The notes under the pieces are model-generated. The model had not been told where the DNA came from. It worked only from the letters and a program-made list of their open reading frames with translations, and did not search any database. From the NCBI RefSeq assembly GCF_964212655.1, contig NZ_OZ156465.1, positions 4,340,001-4,404,000 on the forward strand: a stretch of 64,000 bases of DNA, read 5' to 3'. The stretch is from Candidatus Thiodiazotropha sp. LNASS1 (GTDB taxonomy: Bacteria; Pseudomonadota; Gammaproteobacteria; Chromatiales; Chromatiaceae). A program made the position numbers and the translations under genes. Shown one piece after another: positions 1-8,162 of the stretch; position 1 is the stretch's first letter; each line of letters starts with the position of its first letter.

Positions 1-146
1 ATATTGCGATGCTCCATCTTGGTACCTCCCTGTTATGTTTATGATTCTACATGGTTCCTGGAAGCAGGCGTTGGAATGCATGTTTATGCACTCCACAGTA
101 ATAACTGTAGGTCACTATTTCTGACCTTACAAAATCACTATAACTG

Positions 147-818
147 TCAGTCCTGTTGTTTGGGCGAACGCAATATCACGATCAATTCAGTCGGTCCATG
201 CACGCCATACGCCAGGGTCTGCTGAATATCGGCGGATTTGGATGGACCCGATATCAGCAGGGCATTGGTTGGCATCTGTTGCCCCCACTGTTCAGCCTCG
301 ACCGCTTCGGCAAAGGTGTTATAGAGCTTCTCGCTATCCACCACAACAAAATGGACAGGCGGCACCAGGGACCAGGTGCGGGGTTCGTGTTCATCAGGCC
401 ATAGGATAAGGCTGCCGGTCTCGGCAATGGCGGCCCTGGCTGAGGTGACTGCCGCATCGGTGTGATAGAAGATCCGCTCCTTCCATTCATCGATGGGGCG
501 CTCATTATGAACAAGCTTGGGTAACAGCGTATCACCCCAGGCAATCTCGATGGCTTGCGCCAACGATCCCTGTTTCGCATACAGCAGGTTGTCGATCTGT
601 TTTTCAGTGGCAACCGTTTTCAGGGTGTCTGTCCAGCTGTCGGGAGCGACGATATGGACTTCGGCACGCACCGATTCGAGCATCGATTTGAAGCGGGCGA
701 TACGCGCCTCCATAGGCCATGTCGGGTTCTCTATGGCCACGGTCTGGCTCGGGGTATCAAAGCTTGGTTGCTTGTTGCGCAGTCGCTGCAGGATGGCCTC
801 TCTGGCTTTAGCGGTCAT
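147..818 (-). CDS. lutC: LutC-type lactate utilization protein (LUD domain)
   Basis: Third gene of a lutABC set that oxidises L-lactate to pyruvate in the cytoplasm. The protein has about 223 residues and matches the single LUD-domain architecture of LutC/YkgG: an N-terminal helical part, then a fold ending in SGPSKSADI and an HGP motif near the C-terminus, both typical of the family. I place the start at 818 rather than the longer open frame to 935, because AGGAGG lies just upstream of this ATG and the start overlaps the lutB stop by 11 nt, which indicates translational coupling. LutC has no iron-sulfur motif and is thought to act in complex with LutA and LutB. Identification is strong by sequence and by context. 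Confidence 0.93.
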   Translation of the reverse strand: MTAKAREAILQRLRNKQPSFDTPSQTVAIENPTWPMEARIARFKSMLESVRAEVHIVAPDSWTDTLKTVATEKQIDNLLYAKQGSLAQAIEIAWGDTLLPKLVHNERPIDEWKERIFYHTDAAVTSARAAIAETGSLILWPDEHEPRTWSLVPPVHFVVVDSEKLYNTFAEAVEAEQWGQQMPTNALLISGPSKSADIQQTLAYGVHGPTELIVILRSPKQQD

Positions 819-2226
819 TGAAGCCCTCCTCGCGTGCCCGTTCATGCAGGGTTTTGGCGGCGATGCGGGGTCTGGCGCGGACCCGGGTCCAGGGCTCGAA
901 ACCGAGGGGCAGGATTTTCCCCAGGCGTGTGACAAGGGTCATTGCCAGGCGATAGAGCGCCGGAGTTCGGTGTAGCCAGCTCCAGCCCTTCCATGTCGTG
1001 GCCTCCATCAATGTACGTCCGCTCCCCTGTCCATGGGTGGTGCCGTCATGGTTGGTTCGTACACGCTCATAGCGCAGCCGATTGAGGAGTGTGGGTATCG
1101 GGATACGCACCGGGCAGACTTCGGCGCAGGCGCCGCAGAGGGTGGAGGCGACAGGCAGTTCGCCCAGGTTGTCCAGTCCCGCCTTCTGCGGTTCCAGAAT
1201 GGACCCGATGGGGCCGGGGATGGTTGTGCCGTAGGCATGGCCGCCGATGCGGGTATAGATCGGGCAATGGTTCATGCAGGCCCCGCAACGGATACAGCGC
1301 AGGGTATTCACCAGCTCGTTGTCTTCATAGATGCGCGATCGGCCATTGTCGAGCAGGATCAGATGCACCTCATCCGGTCCATCCTTCTCCCCCGGCTTGC
1401 GCGGGGAGCTGATCATATTGAAATAGGTGGTGATCGGTTGTCCGGTGGCGCTGCGGGTGAGCAGTTTGAGCAGGGGGGGGACATGCTCCAGCTTCTCCAC
1501 CACCTTTTCGATCCCTGTCACCGCGATATGCACCGGCGGCACTGTTGTGCACATGCGGCCATTGCCCTCGTTCTCCACCAGGCAGAGGGTGCCGCTTTCG
1601 GCAACGGTAAAGTTGACGCCGGAGAGACCCACACCCGCGCGATAGAATTTTTTACGCAGGATGCCACGGGCGCTGCGCGTCAGGGTGTCCACGTCGTCGC
1701 TGTAGGGGATGTCAGGGAATTTTTCGTTGAACAGCTGGGCGATCTCCTGACGTGTTTTATGAATGGCTGGCGCGACGATGTGTGAAGGGGGTTCGCCGGC
1801 GAGCTGCAGGATGTACTCGCCCAGGTCCGATTCCAGGCACTCGATTCCGTGGGATTCCAGAAAACGGTTCAGATCCATCTCCTCGGAGACCATCGACTTT
1901 CCCTTGATCAGCAGCCCTGCCTGATGGCTCCGCATGATTTCAAGCACAATCTGATTCGCCGCATCGACACTTTCCGCCCAATGCACCTGGATGCCGTTGC
2001 CGATGCAACGCTGCTCCAGCTGTTGCAACAGCTGTGGCAGTTTTGACAGTGAATTGGCACGGATCTGCGCCCCTCTCAGGCGCAATGTCTCGAATTCATC
2101 GGCATCGGGAAAACACGCCTTGCGGCTGGCCATCAATCCATCCATGGCGGAGCGCAAGCTCGCCTTAAGCTGGGCATTGTCCAGGGCCTGCTCGATACGG
2201 GTATGGAAATCAGCGCTCTGTTGCAT
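808..2226 (-). CDS. lutB: LutB-type iron-sulfur lactate utilization protein
   Basis: Iron-sulfur subunit of the LutABC lactate oxidation complex, 472 residues, the usual length. The N-terminal two thirds are a LUD domain. It is followed by two ferredoxin-like clusters, CIRCGACMNHC and CGACAEVC, each followed by CP, which bind two [4Fe-4S] centres. The region between them (GTTIPGPIGSILEP) is strongly conserved in LutB. The ATG at 2226 lies inside the end of lutA (17-nt overlap) and the stop overlaps lutC, so the three genes form one transcript read leftwards. Such operons usually respond to lactate through a LutR- or LldR-type repressor; no regulator gene is visible next to this one. Confidence 0.95.
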   Translation of the reverse strand: MQQSADFHTRIEQALDNAQLKASLRSAMDGLMASRKACFPDADEFETLRLRGAQIRANSLSKLPQLLQQLEQRCIGNGIQVHWAESVDAANQIVLEIMRSHQAGLLIKGKSMVSEEMDLNRFLESHGIECLESDLGEYILQLAGEPPSHIVAPAIHKTRQEIAQLFNEKFPDIPYSDDVDTLTRSARGILRKKFYRAGVGLSGVNFTVAESGTLCLVENEGNGRMCTTVPPVHIAVTGIEKVVEKLEHVPPLLKLLTRSATGQPITTYFNMISSPRKPGEKDGPDEVHLILLDNGRSRIYEDNELVNTLRCIRCGACMNHCPIYTRIGGHAYGTTIPGPIGSILEPQKAGLDNLGELPVASTLCGACAEVCPVRIPIPTLLNRLRYERVRTNHDGTTHGQGSGRTLMEATTWKGWSWLHRTPALYRLAMTLVTRLGKILPLGFEPWTRVRARPRIAAKTLHERAREEGFNDR

Positions 2227-2977
2227 CGGTGCGCTCCCAGATAAAGCTGGCGATGTGGCGGTACTCGAGCGATTCGTTCCGGTAGTCGAGATGCCCGCCG
2301 ATATTCATCAGGCAACCACAGTCGCCGCTGACCAGAATATCCGCATCGGTGGCGGTGATGGCGTTGGCCTTGTCGCTGACCATCTCTGCCGAGATGGCCG
2401 GTTGCTTGACTGCAAAGGTGCCGCCGAATCCACAGCACTCCTGTTTGCGCGCCTGTTCCAGGAGCTCCACATTCGATAACTGCTTGAGCAATGCCTCATG
2501 TTCCCCGGCGACCCCCATCTCCCGGCGTGCTGAACAGGAGGTGTGAAGAGCGACCTTGATCGGCGGTCCCAGATCCTTCAAGTCGATCCTGAGTATATGA
2601 ACCAGAAACTCGGTGAGTTCATAGACACGCGTGGAGAATTTAATGACCCGCTCACGATCGCCGCTCTCCTGAAACATCCTCGGGTAGTGGTGACGCATCA
2701 TGCCGGCGCAGGAGCCCGAGGGCACCACGATGGGGTAGTCTTCAGGAAAGCAGGCAAGCTGCCGCTGCGCCACCTGTAGTGCTTCGTTGCGATAACCGCT
2801 GTTCCAGGCCGGTTGTCCGCAACAGGTCTGATCCTGGGGAAAGACGACTTCGATGCCTTCTCTGCGGATCAGCTGCATACCGGCAAGTCCGGCCTCGGGA
2901 TAGAGCAGGTCCACCAGGCAGGTGCCGAAGAAATAGACCTTCTCGGGCTTTGACGGGTATCGCTTCTGTTCGGGCAT
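2210..2977 (-). CDS. lutA: LutA-type (Fe-S)-binding lactate utilization protein
   Basis: First gene of the lut operon, about 255 residues. It carries two cysteine-rich CCG domains, one with TCCGQPAWNSGY near residue 55 and one with CCGFGGTF near residue 180. These bind an iron-sulfur cluster in the LutA/YkgE and heterodisulfide-reductase D families. The start is placed at 2977, where GGGGAGA lies a few bases upstream; the frame stays open for another 18 codons to 3031, so a longer form cannot be excluded. LutA, LutB and LutC together replace flavin- or cytochrome-linked lactate dehydrogenases in many aerobic bacteria. Confidence 0.93.
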   Translation of the reverse strand: MPEQKRYPSKPEKVYFFGTCLVDLLYPEAGLAGMQLIRREGIEVVFPQDQTCCGQPAWNSGYRNEALQVAQRQLACFPEDYPIVVPSGSCAGMMRHHYPRMFQESGDRERVIKFSTRVYELTEFLVHILRIDLKDLGPPIKVALHTSCSARREMGVAGEHEALLKQLSNVELLEQARKQECCGFGGTFAVKQPAISAEMVSDKANAITATDADILVSGDCGCLMNIGGHLDYRNESLEYRHIASFIWERTDATER

Positions 2978-3491
2978 TGTGTCTCCCCGCAGTGGCTCAC
3001 CTCCATAGTATGGCGTATGGAGCTTCGACAAGGCCGTTGATGGGTGTGCTCAGAACTTCTTTATAGTTAAACCAGGGTTACAAATAAAGCCACAATTTGT
3101 CCGTCTAACCAGGCGCGACATCAAATTCCCCCTGCTTTGTGTCACTCATCTGCAGCTGTGATTGTTGAGTTCACGGGTTTTCAATCGGCATCTGTATGAA
3201 TAGTCGTATCCATAGAGTAAATATCAATATATTCAGATTAAGGATATTGGCGAGTTACCGGTAGGCAGCAACCGGATTATTGAATCTCCAGGCAAAAGAG
3301 TTTGAGTGAACGGAAGCAAGCTCACCCCATTGCCCAGCAATCTCCAGCTAATTTTGTTAACATGGGGTTAAAGCAAAATAAGACAGGAGCCTGGCAATAA
3401 CCTAATCACTAACGGATCTGCGCCAGGCCAAACGACAACCAATAACCTGAAAGGATGGATCTTAAGGGTTGCTTCATATCTGTAATACGCT
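2978..3491. other. Divergent intergenic region lutA / sucrose synthesis genes
   Basis: About 510 nt without a convincing gene. It must hold the leftward promoter for lutABC and the rightward promoter for the sucrose cluster. A 7-bp inverted repeat (GCCTGGC and GCCAGGC, about 3391-3429) lies 60-100 nt before the sucrose-phosphate synthase start and could be an operator. No promoter match is good enough to call. Confidence 0.4.
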
Positions 3492-5624
3492 ATGTATATC
3501 TGTTTGATAAGCGTGCACGGCCTGATACGCGGACATGATCTTGAACTCGGGCGCGATGCCGACACCGGGGGGCAAACCAAATATGTTGTCGATCTCGCCA
3601 GGGCGCTGGCGGAGTTGGACGCGGTTACCCAGGTAGATCTTGTGACACGGCGGGTGGTGGATGCCGATGTCAGCGATGACTATGCCGAGACCATCGAACC
3701 CCTCTCTGCCAAGGCGAGGATCGTACGCGTCGATGCGGGTCCCGACGGCTATCTGATGAAAGAGACCCTTTGGGACCATCTCGACAGCTTCATGGACAAC
3801 CTGCTCAGCTGGCTGAATGAACAACCGCAAATGCCGGATATCGTCCACAGCCACTATGCCGATGCCGGCTATGTCGGTGTCAGGCTCTCCCACCTGCTGG
3901 GTGTCCCTTTGGTACATACCGGTCATTCCCTCGGGCGTGACAAGCGACATCAGTTGCTGGCCAAAGGGTTGTCTGGAAAGGAGATCGACCAGCGCTACAA
4001 CATGGACCGGCGCATCGAGGCCGAGGAGGAGCTGCTGGCCAATGCGGATCTGGTCATAACCAGCACCCATAACGAGATAGAAGAGCAGTACAGTCTCTAC
4101 AACTACTATCAGCCGGACAATATGGCGGTGATTCCACCGGGTACCGATCTGACCCAGTTTCATCCACCCGACATCACCGCCGATGAGATCCCCTTTGCCA
4201 AGAGCCTGGCACGTTTCCTTCAACAGCCTGAAAAACCGATCATCCTCGCCTTGTCGCGTCCCGACGAGCGTAAGAATATCCTTACGCTGCTCGAGGTGTA
4301 TGGTGAATCGAGCCAGCTGCAGAAGGCGGCCAACCTGGTGATCGTGGCCGGTAATCGTGATGATATTCGGGATATGGAGAGCGGCCCGCAATCGGTGATG
4401 ACCGAACTGTTGATGATGATCGATCTCTATGACCTGTATGGCCACGTGGCGCTCCCGAAACGCCATCTGGCCAAAGAGGTGCCCGATATCTACCGTCTGG
4501 CGGCGTTAACGAAAGGTGTCTTCATCAACCCGGCCCTGACCGAACCCTTCGGGTTGACCCTGCTTGAAGCGGCAGCCAGCGGTTTGCCGCTGATCGCCAC
4601 GGAGAACGGCGGACCGGTCGATATCATCGGCAACTGTCACAATGGATTGCTGGTGGATCCCCTGGACAAGAAATCGATCCGTAGCAGCCTTTTGAAGATA
4701 TTGCACGACAACAACTTGTGGCAGAAATATTCACGTAACGGCTTGACCGGTGTGCGCAAGCACTACTCATGGAAGGCCCACGCCAAGAAATACTTTTCCA
4801 GCATCGAGCCGTTACCGTCCGGATACGACCGGTTGCCCACCAAGCCGCCGAAACATGTCAAGCATCGCTACCGGGACCGGTCCATCTTTACCGATCTCGA
4901 TCAGAATCTTCTCGGCAATCCCTCAGGACTCAAACAGTTTATCGAGGTTGTACGGCAAAACAGAAAGTGTGCGACCTTCGGTATCGCCACCGGCAGGCGC
5001 CTGGATGACGCCCTCTCGGTGATGAAGAAGTTCTCAATACCCATCCCCGACGTCTTGATCACCAGTCTCGGCACCAAGATCCACTATACCCAGGGGCTCT
5101 CCATCGATGACTTCTGGATCGAGCACATCGATCATCTGTGGCAGCCGAAGAGCGTGCGCCGGGTGATGGCGAACCTGCCGGGAATCAAGCCGCAATCCAA
5201 ACAGGAACAGAGTTATTTCAAGATCGCCTATCACTACGACCCCAACAAGGCGCCATCGGTGGATGAGATCAATACCCTGCTGCACAAGGAGGAGCTGACC
5301 TGCAATGTGATCCACGCCTTCGGGCAGTTCCTCGATATCCTGCCGTCCCGCGCTTCCAAGGGACAGGCCTTGCGCTATGTGGCCCAGCGTCTGGATATTC
5401 CACTGGAGCATATCCTGGTGGCGGGTGGCTCCGGCGCCGATGAGGATATGATGCGGGGCAACACTCTGGCGGTGGTGGTGGCCAACCGTCACCATGAAGA
5501 GCTGTCGCATATGATCGATCACGAACGGATCTATTTTGCCAGCCGCTCACACGCATTGGGTATCCTCGAAGCGATAGATCACTACGATTTCTTTAAACGC
5601 TGCAACGTACCAGAAGAACAATGA
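3492..5624 (+). CDS. sps: Sucrose-phosphate synthase with C-terminal HAD domain
   Basis: Makes sucrose-6-phosphate from a nucleotide-glucose donor and fructose-6-phosphate. The 710-residue protein has a GT-B glycosyltransferase of the GT4 family (residues about 1-445): LGRDADTGGQTKYV is the sugar-acceptor loop, and TEPFGLTLLEAAASGLPL is the donor-binding E-x7-E motif. A sucrose-phosphatase-like HAD domain starts at FTDLDQNL (about residue 470) and runs to the end, as in other bacterial and plant enzymes. It overlaps the next gene, a separate phosphatase, by 4 nt. In methanotrophs and other halotolerant gammaproteobacteria such clusters make sucrose as a compatible solute. Whether the fused HAD domain is active here is not known. 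Confidence 0.93.
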   Translation: MYICLISVHGLIRGHDLELGRDADTGGQTKYVVDLARALAELDAVTQVDLVTRRVVDADVSDDYAETIEPLSAKARIVRVDAGPDGYLMKETLWDHLDSFMDNLLSWLNEQPQMPDIVHSHYADAGYVGVRLSHLLGVPLVHTGHSLGRDKRHQLLAKGLSGKEIDQRYNMDRRIEAEEELLANADLVITSTHNEIEEQYSLYNYYQPDNMAVIPPGTDLTQFHPPDITADEIPFAKSLARFLQQPEKPIILALSRPDERKNILTLLEVYGESSQLQKAANLVIVAGNRDDIRDMESGPQSVMTELLMMIDLYDLYGHVALPKRHLAKEVPDIYRLAALTKGVFINPALTEPFGLTLLEAAASGLPLIATENGGPVDIIGNCHNGLLVDPLDKKSIRSSLLKILHDNNLWQKYSRNGLTGVRKHYSWKAHAKKYFSSIEPLPSGYDRLPTKPPKHVKHRYRDRSIFTDLDQNLLGNPSGLKQFIEVVRQNRKCATFGIATGRRLDDALSVMKKFSIPIPDVLITSLGTKIHYTQGLSIDDFWIEHIDHLWQPKSVRRVMANLPGIKPQSKQEQSYFKIAYHYDPNKAPSVDEINTLLHKEELTCNVIHAFGQFLDILPSRASKGQALRYVAQRLDIPLEHILVAGGSGADEDMMRGNTLAVVVANRHHEELSHMIDHERIYFASRSHALGILEAIDHYDFFKRCNVPEEQ

Positions 5625-6469
5625 ATCAAAGATTATTAATCTGCACCGATCTGGATCGAACACTGATCCCCAATGGGCCGCAACCGGAGTCGGAAGGGGC
5701 CCGTGAGAGATTCAAACAGCTGTGTGCCAGCGAGACTGTTCTGTTGGCCTATGTCAGTGGCAGGGACCAGTCATTGGTGCGAGATGCCATCGCCGACTAT
5801 TCGCTGCCGCAACCGGACTATGTGATCGGCGATGTGGGTACCTCCCTCTACCACGTCGATACCCCGGATGACTGGAGCCATCAAGCGAACTGGGATGAGC
5901 ATATCAGTCAAGACTGGCGGGGCAGGTCGCATCAGGATCTGAAACAGCTGTTTGCCGATATTCCCGGCCTCCGTCTGCAGGAGGAGGCAAAGCAGAACCG
6001 CTTCAAGCTCAGTTACTACGTATCCCCGGACCAGGCGCATCAGCCGATACTCGATGAGATGGGTTTACGCCTGCAGCGGGAAAAGGTGGCTGCCAGTCTG
6101 GTTTGGAGTGTTGATGAGACAGTCAATATGGGGTTGCTCGATGTCTTGCCTGAGCGGGCAACCAAGTACCATGCCATCGATTTTCTCAGACAGTCGTTGG
6201 GTTATACCCTCAATGAGACGGTCTTTTCCGGAGACAGTGGGAATGACATGGAGGTGCTGATCAGTCCGATTCCAGCGGTACTGGTGGCGAATGCGCAACC
6301 GGAAGTCAGGCAAAAAGCGCAACAGTTGGTGGACGAAAAAGGCAACGGCGACAGCCTCTACATGGCCAAGGGTAGCTTCATGGCCATGAACGGCAACTAT
6401 AGCGCCGGCATTCTCGAAGGCGCAGCTCACTACTATCCGCAGTTGATCTCCCGGCTGTTTGATGAGTGA
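5621..6469 (+). CDS. spp: Sucrose-6-phosphate phosphatase (HAD superfamily)
   Basis: Removes phosphate from sucrose-6-phosphate to release sucrose. The protein has 282 residues and the HAD class IIB layout of sucrose-phosphatases. Motif I is CTDLDRTLI, with both catalytic aspartates near residues 9 and 11, and motif IV is SGDSGNDMEVL near residue 207. VSGRDQSLV matches the motif II area. The ATG overlaps the stop of sucrose-phosphate synthase (ATGA), and the stop overlaps the fructokinase start, so the three genes are translationally coupled. The place in the operon makes the substrate assignment much firmer than the fold alone would. Confidence 0.92.
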   Translation: MNQRLLICTDLDRTLIPNGPQPESEGARERFKQLCASETVLLAYVSGRDQSLVRDAIADYSLPQPDYVIGDVGTSLYHVDTPDDWSHQANWDEHISQDWRGRSHQDLKQLFADIPGLRLQEEAKQNRFKLSYYVSPDQAHQPILDEMGLRLQREKVAASLVWSVDETVNMGLLDVLPERATKYHAIDFLRQSLGYTLNETVFSGDSGNDMEVLISPIPAVLVANAQPEVRQKAQQLVDEKGNGDSLYMAKGSFMAMNGNYSAGILEGAAHYYPQLISRLFDE

Positions 6470-7358
6470 GACCATGACCAATAGCGCAATAGCGATATTT
6501 GGTGAAGTGTTGTTTGACTGCTTCCCCGGGGGGGAACGGGTGTTGGGTGGCGCGCCATTCAATGTCGCATGGCACCTACAGGCATTCGGCCGATCCCCTC
6601 TGTTTATCAGTCGTATCGGCAGTGATGAGGAGGGCGACGCCATCCTGCAGTCGATGGGGCAGTGGGGAATGGCGACCGGGTCCCTGCAGCGTGACGAACG
6701 GCATCCCACAGGGCGAGTGACGATTACACTCGAGGCGGGGGAGCCGAGTTATGAGATTGTGGCCGATGTGGCCTATGACTTCATAGACGCCGCCGGGGTG
6801 GCGGATGTCCAGGCGACCACCCTCTATCATGGCAGTCTGGGATTGCGAAATCCGATTGCAAGGGAAGCGCTGAACAGGCTGAAGGCCAACAATCCGCAAC
6901 GCATCTTTATGGATGTCAATCTGCGTGATCCCTGGTGGCAGCGGGAGTCTGTATTGAATTGGGTGACCGAAGCTGACTGGGTCAAGCTTAATGAGCACGA
7001 ACTGCTGCAACTCCATAGTGAGAGTGATGATCTGTTGACGACTGCAAGCAGCTTCAGACATCAGTACAAGCTTGAGGGATTAGTGGTGACCCTTGGTGAG
7101 CAAGGTGTGTTGGCTGTGGCTGCCGATGACCACTCTTGTGAGATCAAACCAGAGCTTAATCTGAACCTGGTGGATACGGTCGGTGCGGGGGATGCCTTGA
7201 CCTCCGTGCTCATCCTTGGCCTGGAACTCGACTGGCCGCTTCAACTGACCTTGGAACGTGCCCAAAGCTTCGCTTCGGCTATCGTGGGGCGGCGCGGTGC
7301 CGTTGTCGATGATCCTGCCTTTTATCAAAGTTATATTGATGCCTGGCAGCTTGCCTGA
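6462..7358 (+). CDS. PfkB-family fructokinase
   Basis: Likely phosphorylates fructose, which is released when amylosucrase or another enzyme cleaves sucrose, so that carbon returns to fructose-6-phosphate. The 298-residue sequence has the N-terminal substrate loop GGAPFNVAWHLQAFG and the C-terminal PfkB signature DTVGAGDALTSV holding the catalytic Asp. Two in-frame ATGs, at 6462 and 6474, are possible starts; the first overlaps the phosphatase stop. The order synthase-phosphatase-fructokinase, with amylosucrase nearby, is the one known from methanotroph sucrose clusters. PfkB enzymes with other sugars cannot be excluded by sequence alone, but the context makes fructose by far the best guess. 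Confidence 0.88.
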   Translation: MSETMTNSAIAIFGEVLFDCFPGGERVLGGAPFNVAWHLQAFGRSPLFISRIGSDEEGDAILQSMGQWGMATGSLQRDERHPTGRVTITLEAGEPSYEIVADVAYDFIDAAGVADVQATTLYHGSLGLRNPIAREALNRLKANNPQRIFMDVNLRDPWWQRESVLNWVTEADWVKLNEHELLQLHSESDDLLTTASSFRHQYKLEGLVVTLGEQGVLAVAADDHSCEIKPELNLNLVDTVGAGDALTSVLILGLELDWPLQLTLERAQSFASAIVGRRGAVVDDPAFYQSYIDAWQLA

Positions 7359-7745
7359 TCGTTATTGGATAGGTTGTGTCATACGCGCCCACATGGATAA
7401 CGGCGAGGTAAAACAATATATCGGCACTCATTCCATGTATGCTTCTGAGAGGAATATCTAATTCAGTAGAATATACCGGCTTTGGCGACTCGAATTTATT
7501 AAACAGATGTATATCCGGATCACATGCCAATGCAGAGGCAGCAAAATATTGTAACCAAATTGATGAGTTTGTAATACAGATATATAGCTGCCGTTAACAT
7601 ATTGATGGATATCAAGTGATTGAAGGTTTTCATCTGCAGTGGAGGGGCGTTGTAGTCACAGTCTGCGTCGCGGTGTGACATGGATCTAAGAATTAAAAGT
7701 ACATATGGATAACAATGTACGGTATTAAAAATGAGGAGGGACGCA
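7359..7745. other. Intergenic region after fructokinase
   Basis: About 390 nt, AT-rich, with no convincing gene or strong terminator seen. The small open frames here lack ribosome-binding sites and codon bias. Confidence 0.35.
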
Positions 7746-8018
7746 ATGGATAATTTGTATTACTCCCCAAAAGAAAAAATGGTCTTTTGGATCGCAGGGT
7801 ACGTCGATTTTTCGATCACTCATCGAAATGTACCGAGTGTGCAAATATATGCGGAGCGGTTTCAAAAAAGATTTGGAGCTAAAGAGGTAAAAACAAAAAT
7901 AATAAAAAGCGCTGGTTACAAGGGGAAGCGCCTTTATTTTGCATCGATGGATCGTCAACCTGTTGGCGCTTTTAATATTGGTGAACGGCGTGATATGGAT
8001 AACTGGCTCAGTCAGTAG
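7746..8018 (+). CDS. Small protein of unknown function
   Basis: A 90-residue basic protein that I do not recognise. A good ribosome-binding site (GGAGGG, about 7 nt upstream) supports the ATG at 7746. It is soluble, with no signal peptide and no membrane segment. The first half is rich in aromatic residues (LYYSPKEKMVFWIAGYVDF) and the middle is lysine-rich (FQKRFGAKEVKTKII). It stands alone, between the sucrose genes and a c-di-GMP protein on the opposite strand. The base composition is more AT-rich than the sucrose genes, so it may have been acquired later. Confidence 0.6.
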   Translation: MDNLYYSPKEKMVFWIAGYVDFSITHRNVPSVQIYAERFQKRFGAKEVKTKIIKSAGYKGKRLYFASMDRQPVGAFNIGERRDMDNWLSQ

Positions 8019-8162
8019 CTGATTCTATGAGCGTCTGTTATATGTTGCTTAAGCTAAATATTAGTCTTAACCATCAGTTTCGCTTGTAGCATACTGACAA
8101 TTAGAATTTATTCGGTTGGTTTATTCATAGTTACTGGAGTATTTTATCCTGCTGTGGAAAAT

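Noticed and set aside
1-146. Short open frame at the window start
   Set aside because: No ribosome-binding site or protein-like composition; it overlaps the end of lutC on the other strand.
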